DNA of 64,000 bases from Aristolochia californica (Eukaryota; Streptophyta; Magnoliopsida; Piperales; Aristolochiaceae): the NCBI GenBank assembly GCA_029961685.1, contig JARWKL010000046.1, positions 1 to 64,000 of the forward strand, in the 5' to 3' direction. The notes below the pieces were generated by a model. That model was not told where the DNA came from. It did not search any database and saw nothing but the letters and a program-made list of their open reading frames with translations. The position numbers and the translations under genes are program-made. Below, piece by piece: positions 51,506 through 62,748 of the stretch (positions within the stretch are counted from its first letter, which is position 1; each line of letters opens with the position of its first letter).

Positions 51506-52907
51506 TGGTTGAATTTTATAGGAAAGGGACTTGTAACTGATCCCAACATGCTTTAAGTGTGGTGGGTGTGCATGCCACAAGCATGTTGAGGATGCAAGTG
51601 GCCAAAAATTAAGGGGGGGTGGAAATAGTTGAATTCTCAAGTGGTTGGATATTAACCAGAGCCAAACAACCCACTTTTTTGCCTATCCTTAAAAATCACA
51701 GATAGTCTTTGGAATTATCTCTCTCAGCATTTGTGCATCCCATTTTGGATGTTCAAATTTTTTTTTTTTTCAGGAACAAACTTGTGACTCCCATTTTTCC
51801 TCGTAAACAAAAAACATATAAGATCACAACAAAATGAAAATTTTAGAGTTCATGTGTGCAAAAAAATTTGAAAACTATAATAATAAATAGAAAATTATAT
51901 CACGCACTAAAAATGAACCCCAAAATCCATGTTTGGGAAATTCCACTAGTACAACCCCCTAATAATAGCTTGGTGGAATTTTATAGGAAAGGGACTTGTA
52001 ACTGATCCCAACATGCTTTAGGTGTGGTGGGTGTGCATGCCACAAGCATGTTGAGGATGCAAGTGGCCAAAAATTGGGGGGGGGGGGTAGAAAAAGTTGA
52101 ATTCTCAAGTGGTTGGATATTTACAAGAGCTCAACAACCCACTTCTTTGCCTATCCTTAAAAATCACAAAGACTCTTTGGAATTATCTCTCCATGCATTT
52201 GTGCATCCCCATTTTTGGATTTTCAAAATTTTTGTTTTTTTCAGGTCCAAACTTGTGACTCACATATTTCCTCGTAAACAAAAAAGATATAAGAGCGCAA
52301 CAAAATGAAAATTTTAGAGTTCATGTGTGCAAAAAAATTTGAAAACTATAATAATGAATAGAAAATTATTTCACGCACTAAAAATGAACCCCAAAATCCA
52401 TGTTTGGGAAATTCCACTAGTACAACCCCCTAATAATAGCTTGGTGGAATTTTATAGGAAAGGGACTTCTAACTGATCCCAACATGCTTTAAGTGTAGTG
52501 GGTGTGCATGCCACAAGCATGTTGAGGAAGCAAGTGGCAAAAAATATGGGGGGGTCGAAAAAGTTGAATTCTCAAGTGGTTGGATATTTACCAGAACCAA
52601 ACAACCCACTTTTTTGCCTATCCTTAAGAATCACAAATACTCTTTGGAATTATCTCTCCCAGCATTTGTGCATCCCCATTTTGGATGTTCAAAAATTTTT
52701 TTTTGTTCAGGTCCAAACTAGTGAGTCCCATTTTTCCTCGTAAACAAAAAAGATATAAGATCGCAACAAAATGAAAATTATAGAGTTCATCTGTGCAGAA
52801 AAATTTCAAAACTATAATAGTGAATAGAAAATTATTTCACGCACTAAAAATGAACCCCAAAATCCATGTTTGGGAAATTCCACCTTTACAACCCCCTAAT
52901 AATAGCT
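51506..52907 (+). repeat. HOR unit 38 (A-B-C, 1402 bp)
   Basis: A 51506-51970, B 51971-52441 with G12, C 52442-52907 with G7. Confidence 0.97.
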
Positions 52908-54306
52908 TGGTTGAATTTTATAGGAAAGGGACTTGTAACTGATCCCAACATGCTTTAAGTGTGGTGGGTGTGCATGCCACAAGCATGTTGAGGATGCAAG
53001 TGGCCAAAAATTAAGGGGGGGTGGAAATAGTTGAATTCTCAAGTGGTTGGATATTAACCAGAGCCAAACAACCCACTTTTTTGCCTATCCTTAAAAATCA
53101 CAGATAGTCTTTGGAATTATCTCTCTCAGCATTTGTGCATCCCATTTTGGATGTTCAAATTTTTTTTTTTTTCAGGAACAAACTTGTGACTCCCATTTTT
53201 CCTCGTAAACAAAAAACATATAAGATCACAACAAAATGAAAATTTTAGAGTTCATGTGTGCAAAAAAATTTGAAAACTATAATAATAAATAGAAAATTAT
53301 ATCACGCACTAAAAATGAACCCCAAAATCCATGTTTGGGAAATTCCACTAGTACAACCCCCTAATAATAGCTTGGTGGAATTTTATAGGAAAGGGACTTG
53401 TAACTGATCCCAACATGCTTTAGGTGTGGTGGGTGTGCATGCCACAAGCATGTTGAGGATGCAAGTGGCCAAAAATTGGGGGGGGGTAGAAAAAGTTGAA
53501 TTCTCAAGTGGTTGGATATTTACAAGAGCTCAACAACCCACTTCTTTGCCTATCCTTAAAAATCACAAAGACTCTTTGGAATTATCTCTCCATGCATTTG
53601 TGCATCCCCATTTTTGGATTTTCAAAATTTTTGTTTTTTTCAGGTCCAAACTTGTGACTCACATATTTCCTCGTAAACAAAAAAGATATAAGAGCGCAAC
53701 AAAATGAAAATTTTAGAGTTCATGTGTGCAAAAAAATTTGAAAACTATAATAATGAATAGAAAATTATTTCACGCACTAAAAATGAACCCCAAAATCCAT
53801 GTTTGGGAAATTCCACTAGTACAACCCCCTAATAATAGCTTGGTGGAATTTTATAGGAAAGGGACTTCTAACTGATCCCAACATGCTTTAAGTGTAGTGG
53901 GTGTGCATGCCACAAGCATGTTGAGGAAGCAAGTGGCAAAAAATATGGGGGGGTCGAAAAAGTTGAATTCTCAAGTGGTTGGATATTTACCAGAACCAAA
54001 CAACCCACTTTTTTGCCTATCCTTAAGAATCACAAATACTCTTTGGAATTATCTCTCCCAGCATTTGTGCATCCCCATTTTGGATGTTCAAAAATTTTTT
54101 TTTGTTCAGGTCCAAACTAGTGAGTCCCATTTTTCCTCGTAAACAAAAAAGATATAAGATCGCAACAAAATGAAAATTATAGAGTTCATCTGTGCAGAAA
54201 AATTTCAAAACTATAATAGTGAATAGAAAATTATTTCACGCACTAAAAATGAACCCCAAAATCCATGTTTGGGAAATTCCACCTTTACAACCCCCTAATA
54301 ATAGCT
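52908..54306 (+). repeat. HOR unit 39 (A-B-C, 1399 bp)
   Basis: A 52908-53372, B 53373-53840 with G9, C 53841-54306 with G7. Commonest form. Confidence 0.97.
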
Positions 54307-54873
54307 TGGTTGAATTTTATAGGAAAGGGACTTGTAACTGATCCCAACATGCTTTAAGTGTGGTGGGTGTGCATGCCACAAGCATGTTGAGGATGCAAGT
54401 GGCCAAAAATTAAGGGGGGGTGGAAATAGTTGAATTCTCAAGTGGTTGGATATTAACCAGAGCCAAACAACCCACTTTTTTGCCTATCCTTAAAAATCAC
54501 AGATAGTCTTTGGAATTATCTCTCTCAGCATTTGTGCATCCCATTTTGGATGTTCAAATTTTTTTTTTTTTCAGGAACAAACTTGTGACTCCCATTTTTC
54601 CTCGTAAACAAAAAACATATAAGATCACAACAAAATGAAAATTTTAGAGTTCATGTGTGCAAAAAAATTTGAAAACTATAATAATAAATAGAAAATTATA
54701 TCACGCACTAAAAATGAACCCCAAAATCCATGTTTGGGAAATTCCACTAGTACAACCCCCTAATAATAGCTTGGTGGAATTTTATAGGAAAGGGACTTGT
54801 AACTGATCCCAACATGCTTTAGGTGTGGTGGGTGTGCATGCCACAAGCATGTTGAGGATGCAAGTGGCCAAAA

Positions 54874-54904
<31 letters not shown>

Positions 54905-55724
54905 TAGAAAAAGTTGAATTCTCAAGTGGTTGGATATTTACAAGAGCTCAACAACCCACTTCTTTGCCTATCCTTAAAAATCACAAAGACTCTTTGGAAT
55001 TATCTCTCCATGCATTTGTGCATCCCCATTTTTGGATTTTCAAAATTTTTGTTTTTTTCAGGTCCAAACTTGTGACTCACATATTTCCTCGTAAACAAAA
55101 AAGATATAAGAGCGCAACAAAATGAAAATTTTGGAGTTCATGTGTGCAAAAAAATTTGAAAACTATAATAATGAATAGAAAATTATTTCACGCACTAAAA
55201 ATGAACCCCAAAATCCATGTTTGGGAAATTCCACTAGTACAACCCCCTAATAATAGCTTGGTGGAATTTTATAGGAAAGGGACTTCTAACTGATCCCAAC
55301 ATGCTTTAAGTGTAGTGGGTGTGCATGCCACAAGCATGTTGAGGAAGCAAGTGGCAAAAAATATGGGGGGGTCGAAAAAGTTGAATTCTCAAGTGGTTGG
55401 ATATTTACCAGAACCAAACAACCCACTTTTTTGCCTATCCTTAAGAATCACAAATACTCTTTGGAATTATCTCTCCCAGCATTTGTGCATCCCCATTTTG
55501 GATGTTCAAAAATTTTTTTTTGTTCAGGTCCAAACTAGTGAGTCCCATTTTTCCTCGTAAACAAAAAAGATATAAGATCGCAACAAAATGAAAATTATAG
55601 AGTTCATCTGTGCAGAAAAATTTCAAAACTATAATAGTGAATAGAAAATTATTTCACGCACTAAAAATGAACCCCAAAATCCATGTTTGGGAAATTCCAC
55701 CTTTACAACCCCCTAATAATAGCT
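54307..55724 (+). repeat. HOR unit 40 (A-B-C, 1418 bp)
   Basis: A 54307-54771, B 54772-55258 with G28 at 54877-54904 (longest G tract in the window) and private A to G at 55133, C 55259-55724 with G7. Confidence 0.97.
54877..54904 (+). repeat. Longest poly-G tract, G28 (unit 40 B)
   Basis: An uninterrupted run of 28 G flanked by the usual AATT and TAGAAAAAG. Both neighbouring units (39 and 41) have only 9 G, so the expansion is private to this unit or came from a distant donor. Exact length depends on the accuracy of the base calling in homopolymers. Confidence 0.85.
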
Positions 55725-57123
55725 TGGTTGAATTTTATAGGAAAGGGACTTGTAACTGATCCCAACATGCTTTAAGTGTGGTGGGTGTGCATGCCACAAG
55801 CATGTTGAGGATGCAAGTGGCCAAAAATTAAGGGGGGGTGGAAATAGTTGAATTCTCAAGTGGTTGGATATTAACCAGAGCCAAACAACCCACTTTTTTG
55901 CCTATCCTTAAAAATCACAGATAGTCTTTGGAATTATCTCTCTCAGCATTTGTGCATCCCATTTTGGATGTTCAAATTTTTTTTTTTTTCAGGAACAAAC
56001 TTGTGACTCCCATTTTTCCTCGTAAACAAAAAACATATAAGATCACAACAAAATGAAAATTTTAGAGTTCATGTGTGCAAAAAAATTTGAAAACTATAAT
56101 AATAAATAGAAAATTATATCACGCACTAAAAATGAACCCCAAAATCCATGTTTGGGAAATTCCACTAGTACAACCCCCTAATAATAGCTTGGTGGAATTT
56201 TATAGGAAAGGGACTTGTAACTGATCCCAACATGCTTTAGGTGTGGTGGGTGTGCATGCCACAAGCATGTTGAGGATGCAAGTGGCCAAAAATTGGGGGG
56301 GGGTAGAAAAAGTTGAATTCTCAAGTGGTTGGATATTTACAAGAGCTCAACAACCCACTTCTTTGCCTATCCTTAAAAATCACAAAGACTCTTTGGAATT
56401 ATCTCTCCATGCATTTGTGCATCCCCATTTTTGGATTTTCAAAATTTTTGTTTTTTTCAGGTCCAAACTTGTGACTCACATATTTCCTCGTAAACAAAAA
56501 AGATATAAGAGCGCAACAAAATGAAAATTTTAGAGTTCATGTGTGCAAAAAAATTTGAAAACTATAATAATGAATAGAAAATTATTTCACGCACTAAAAA
56601 TGAACCCCAAAATCCATGTTTGGGAAATTCCACTAGTACAACCCCCTAATAATAGCTTGGTGGAATTTTATAGGAAAGGGACTTCTAACTGATCCCAACA
56701 TGCTTTAAGTGTAGTGGGTGTGCATGCCACAAGCATGTTGAGGAAGCAAGTGGCAAAAAATATGGGGGGGTCGAAAAAGTTGAATTCTCAAGTGGTTGGA
56801 TATTTACCAGAACCAAACAACCCACTTTTTTGCCTATCCTTAAGAATCACAAATACTCTTTGGAATTATCTCTCCCAGCATTTGTGCATCCCCATTTTGG
56901 ATGTTCAAAAATTTTTTTTTGTTCAGGTCCAAACTAGTGAGTCCCATTTTTCCTCGTAAACAAAAAAGATATAAGATCGCAACAAAATGAAAATTATAGA
57001 GTTCATCTGTGCAGAAAAATTTCAAAACTATAATAGTGAATAGAAAATTATTTCACGCACTAAAAATGAACCCCAAAATCCATGTTTGGGAAATTCCACC
57101 TTTACAACCCCCTAATAATAGCT
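55725..57123 (+). repeat. HOR unit 41 (A-B-C, 1399 bp)
   Basis: A 55725-56189, B 56190-56657 with G9, C 56658-57123 with G7. Commonest form, lying between two units with G28 and G25. Confidence 0.97.
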
Positions 57124-58538
57124 TGGTTGAATTTTATAGGAAAGGGACTTGTAACTGATCCCAACATGCTTTAAGTGTGGTGGGTGTGCATGCCACAAGC
57201 ATGTTGAGGATGCAAGTGGCCAAAAATTAAGGGGGGGTGGAAATAGTTGAATTCTCAAGTGGTTGGATATTAACCAGAGCCAAACAACCCACTTTTTTGC
57301 CTATCCTTAAAAATCACAGATAGTCTTTGGAATTATCTCTCTCAGCATTTGTGCATCCCATTTTGGATGTTCAAATTTTTTTTTTTTTCAGGAACAAACT
57401 TGTGACTCCCATTTTTCCTCGTAAACAAAAAACATATAAGATCACAACAAAATGAAAATTTTAGAGTTCATGTGTGCAAAAAAATTTGAAAACTATAATA
57501 ATAAATAGAAAATTATATCACGCACTAAAAATGAACCCCAAAATCCATGTTTGGGAAATTCCACTAGTACAACCCCCTAATAATAGCTTGGTGGAATTTT
57601 ATAGGAAAGGGACTTGTAACTGATCCCAACATGCTTTAGGTGTGGTGGGTGTGCATGCCACAAGCATGTTGAGGATGCAAGTGGCCAAAAATTGGGGGGG
57701 GGGGGGGGGGGGGGGGGGTAGAAAAAGTTGAATTCTCAAGTGGTTGGATATTTACAAGAGCTCAACAACCCACTTCTTTGCCTATCCTTAAAAATCACAA
57801 AGACTCTTTGGAATTATCTCTCCATGCATTTGTGCATCCCCATTTTTGGATTTTCAAAATTTTTGTTTTTTTCAGGTCCAAACTTGTGACTCACATATTT
57901 CCTCGTAAACAAAAAAGATATAAGAGCGCAACAAAATGAAAATTTTAGAGTTCATGTGTGCAAAAAAATTTGAAAACTATAATAATGAATAGAAAATTAT
58001 TTCACGCACTAAAAATGAACCCCAAAATCCATGTTTGGGAAATTCCACTAGTACAACCCCCTAATAATAGCTTGGTGGAATTTTATAGGAAAGGGACTTC
58101 TAACTGATCCCAACATGCTTTAAGTGTAGTGGGTGTGCATGCCACAAGCATGTTGAGGAAGCAAGTGGCAAAAAATATGGGGGGGTCGAAAAAGTTGAAT
58201 TCTCAAGTGGTTGGATATTTACCAGAACCAAACAACCCACTTTTTTGCCTATCCTTAAGAATCACAAATACTCTTTGGAATTATCTCTCCCAGCATTTGT
58301 GCATCCCCATTTTGGATGTTCAAAAATTTTTTTTTGTTCAGGTCCAAACTAGTGAGTCCCATTTTTCCTCGTAAACAAAAAAGATATAAGATCGCAACAA
58401 AATGAAAATTATAGAGTTCATCTGTGCAGAAAAATTTCAAAACTATAATAGTGAATAGAAAATTATTTCACGCACTAAAAATGAACCCCAAAATCCATGT
58501 TTGGGAAATTCCACCTTTACAACCCCCTAATAATAGCT
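57124..58538 (+). repeat. HOR unit 42 (A-B-C, 1415 bp)
   Basis: A 57124-57588, B 57589-58072 with G25 at 57694-57718, C 58073-58538 with G7. Confidence 0.97.
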
Positions 58539-59937
58539 TGGTTGAATTTTATAGGAAAGGGACTTGTAACTGATCCCAACATGCTTTAAGTGTGGTGGGT
58601 GTGCATGCCACAAGCATGTTGAGGATGCAAGTGGCCAAAAATTAAGGGGGGGTGGAAATAGTTGAATTCTCAAGTGGTTGGATATTAACCAGAGCCAAAC
58701 AACCCACTTTTTTGCCTATCCTTAAAAATCACAGATAGTCTTTGGAATTATCTCTCTCAGCATTTGTGCATCCCATTTTGGATGTTCAAATTTTTTTTTT
58801 TTTCAGGAACAAACTTGTGACTCCCATTTTTCCTCGTAAACAAAAAACATATAAGATCACAACAAAATGAAAATTTTAGAGTTCATGTGTGCAAAAAAAT
58901 TTGAAAACTATAATAATAAATAGAAAATTATATCACGCACTAAAAATGAACCCCAAAATCCATGTTTGGGAAATTCCACTAGTACAACCCCCTAATAATA
59001 GCTTGGTGGAATTTTATAGGAAAGGGACTTGTAACTGATCCCAACATGCTTTAGGTGTGGTGGGTGTGCATGCCACAAGCATGTTGAGGATGCAAGTGGC
59101 CAAAAATTGGGGGGGGGTAGAAAAAGTTGAATTCTCAAGTGGTTGGATATTTACAAGAGCTCAACAACCCACTTCTTTGCCTATCCTTAAAAATCACAAA
59201 GACTCTTTGGAATTATCTCTCCATGCATTTGTGCATCCCCATTTTTGGATTTTCAAAATTTTTGTTTTTTTCAGGTCCAAACTTGTGACTCACATATTTC
59301 CTCGTAAACAAAAAAGATATAAGAGCGCAACAAAATGAAAATTTTAGAGTTCATGTGTGCAAAAAAATTTGAAAACTATAATAATGAATAGAAAATTATT
59401 TCACGCACTAAAAATGAACCCCAAAATCCATGTTTGGGAAATTCCACTAGTACAACCCCCTAATAATAGCTTGGTGGAATTTTATAAGAAAGGGACTTCT
59501 AACTGATCCCAACATGCTTTAAGTGTAGTGGGTGTGCATGCCACAAGCATGTTGAGGAAGCAAGTGGCAAAAAATATGGGGGGGTCGAAAAAGTTGAATT
59601 CTCAAGTGGTTGGATATTTACCAGAACCAAACAACCCACTTTTTTGCCTATCCTTAAGAATCACAAATACTCTTTGGAATTATCTCTCCCAGCATTTGTG
59701 CATCCCCATTTTGGATGTTCAAAAATTTTTTTTTGTTCAGGTCCAAACTAGTGAGTCCCATTTTTCCTCGTAAACAAAAAAGATATAAGATCGCAACAAA
59801 ATGAAAATTATAGAGTTCATCTGTGCAGAAAAATTTCAAAACTATAATAGTGAATAGAAAATTATTTCACGCACTAAAAATGAACCCCAAAATCCATGTT
59901 TGGGAAATTCCACCTTTACAACCCCCTAATAATAGCT
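58539..59937 (+). repeat. HOR unit 43 (A-B-C, 1399 bp)
   Basis: A 58539-59003, B 59004-59471 with G9, C 59472-59937 with G7 and private G to A at 59487 (TTTATAAGAA). Confidence 0.97.
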
Positions 59938-61336
59938 TGGTTGAATTTTATAGGAAAGGGACTTGTAACTGATCCCAACATGCTTTAAGTGTGGTGGGTG
60001 TGCATGCCACAAGCATGTTGAGGATGCAAGTGGCCAAAAATTAAGGGGGGGTGGAAATAGTTGAATTCTCAAGTGGTTGGATATTAACCAGAGCCAAACA
60101 ACCCACTTTTTTGCCTATCCTTAAAAATCACAGATAGTCTTTGGAATTATCTCTCTCAGCATTTGTGCATCCCATTTTGGATGTTCAAATTTTTTTTTTT
60201 TTCAGGAACAAACTTGTGACTCCCATTTTTCCTCGTAAACAAAAAACATATAAGATCACAACAAAATGAAAATTTTAGAGTTCATGTGTGCAAAAAAATT
60301 TGAAAACTATAATAATAAATAGAAAATTATATCACGCACTAAAAATGAACCCCAAAATCCATGTTTGGGAAATTCCACTAGTACAACCCCCTAATAATAG
60401 CTTGGTGGAATTTTATAGGAAAGGGACTTGTAACTGATCCCAACATGCTTTAGGTGTGGTGGGTGTGCATGCCACAAGCATGTTGAGGATGCAAGTGGCC
60501 AAAAATTGGGGGGGGGTAGAAAAAGTTGAATTCTCAAGTGGTTGGATATTTACAAGAGCTCAACAACCCACTTCTTTGCCTATCCTTAAAAATCACAAAG
60601 ACTCTTTGGAATTATCTCTCCATGCATTTGTGCATCCCCATTTTTGGATTTTCAAAATTTTTGTTTTTTTCAGGTCCAAACTTGTGACTCACATATTTCC
60701 TCGTAAACAAAAAAGATATAAGAGCGCAACAAAATGAAAATTTTAGAGTTCATGTGTGCAAAAAAATTTGAAAACTATAATAATGAATAGAAAATTATTT
60801 CACGCACTAAAAATGAACCCCAAAATCCATGTTTGGGAAATTCCACTAGTACAACCCCCTAATAATAGCTTGGTGGAATTTTATAGGAAAGGGACTTCTA
60901 ACTGATCCCAACATGCTTTAAGTGTAGTGGGTGTGCATGCCACAAGCATGTTGAGGAAGCAAGTGGCAAAAAATATGGGGGGGTCGAAAAAGTTGAATTC
61001 TCAAGTGGTTGGATATTTACCAGAACCAAACAACCCACTTTTTTGCCTATCCTTAAGAATCACAAATACTCTTTGGAATTATCTCTCCCAGCATTTGTGC
61101 ATCCCCATTTTGGATGTTCAAAAATTTTTTTTTGTTCAGGTCCAAACTAGTGAGTCCCATTTTTCCTCGTAAACAAAAAAGATATAAGATCGCAACAAAA
61201 TGAAAATTATAGAGTTCATCTGTGCAGAAAAATTTCAAAACTATAATAGTGAATAGAAAATTATTTCACGCACTAAAAATGAACCCCAAAATCCATGTTT
61301 GGGAAATTCCACCTTTACAACCCCCTAATAATAGCT
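59938..61336 (+). repeat. HOR unit 44 (A-B-C, 1399 bp)
   Basis: A 59938-60402, B 60403-60870 with G9, C 60871-61336 with G7. Commonest form. Confidence 0.97.
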
Positions 61337-62748
61337 TGGTTGAATTTTATAGGAAAGGGACTTGTAACTGATCCCAACATGCTTTAAGTGTGGTGGGTGT
61401 GCATGCCACAAGCATGTTGAGGATGCAAGTGGCCAAAAATTAAGGGGGGGTGGAAATAGTTGAATTCTCAAGTGGTTGGATATTAACCAGAGCCAAACAA
61501 CCCACTTTTTTGCCTATCCTTAAAAATCACAGATAGTCTTTGGAATTATCTCTCTCAGCATTTGTGCATCCCATTTTGGATGTTCAAATTTTTTTTTTTT
61601 TCAGGAACAAACTTGTGACTCCCATTTTTCCTCGTAAACAAAAAACATATAAGATCACAACAAAATGAAAATTTTAGAGTTCATGTGTGCAAAAAAATTT
61701 GAAAACTATAATAATAAATAGAAAATTATATCACGCACTAAAAATGAACCCCAAAATCCATGTTTGGGAAATTCCACTAGTACAACCCCCTAATAATAGC
61801 TTGGTGGAATTTTATAGGAAAGGGACTTGTAACTGATCCCAACATGCTTTAGGTGTGGTGGGTGTGCATGCCACAAGCATGTTGAGGATGCAAGTGGCCA
61901 AAAATTGGGGGGGGGGGGGGGGGGGGGGGTAGAAAAAGTTGAATTCTCAAGTGGTTGGATATTTACAAGAGCTCAACAACCCACTTCTTTGCCTATCCTT
62001 AAAAATCACAAAGACTCTTTGGAATTATCTCTCCATGCATTTGTGCATCCCCATTTTTGGATTTTCAAAATTTTTGTTTTTTTCAGGTCCAAACTTGTGA
62101 CTCACATATTTCCTCGTAAACAAAAAAGATATAAGAGCGCAACAAAATGAAAATTTTAGAGTTCATGTGTGCAAAAAAATTTGAAAACTATAATAATGAA
62201 TAGAAAATTATTTCACGCTCAAAAATGAACCCCAAAATCCATGTTTGGGAAATTCCACTAGTACAACCCCCTAATAATAGCTTGGTGGAATTTTATAGGA
62301 AAGGGACTTCTAACTGATCCCAACATGCTTTAAGTGTAGTGGGTGTGCATGCCACAAGCATGTTGAGGAAGCAAGTGGCAAAAAATATGGGGGGGTCGAA
62401 AAAGTTGAATTCTCAAGTGGTTGGATATTTACCAGAACCAAACAACCCACTTTTTTGCCTATCCTTAAGAATCACAAATACTCTTTGGAATTATCTCTCC
62501 CAGCATTTGTGCATCCCCATTTTGGATGTTCAAAAATTTTTTTTTGTTCAGGTCCAAACTAGTGAGTCCCATTTTTCCTCGTAAACAAAAAAGATATAAG
62601 ATCGCAACAAAATGAAAATTATAGAGTTCATCTGTGCAGAAAAATTTCAAAACTATAATAGTGAATAGAAAATTATTTCACGCACTAAAAATGAACCCCA
62701 AAATCCATGTTTGGGAAATTCCACCTTTACAACCCCCTAATAATAGCT
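61337..62748 (+). repeat. HOR unit 45 (A-B-C, 1412 bp)
   Basis: A 61337-61801, B 61802-62282 with G23 at 61907-61929, C 62283-62748 with G7. B reads CACGCTCAAAAATG (62214-62227) in place of CACGCACTAAAAATG: the T deletion seen in units 31-32 plus A to T at 62219. Confidence 0.97.
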
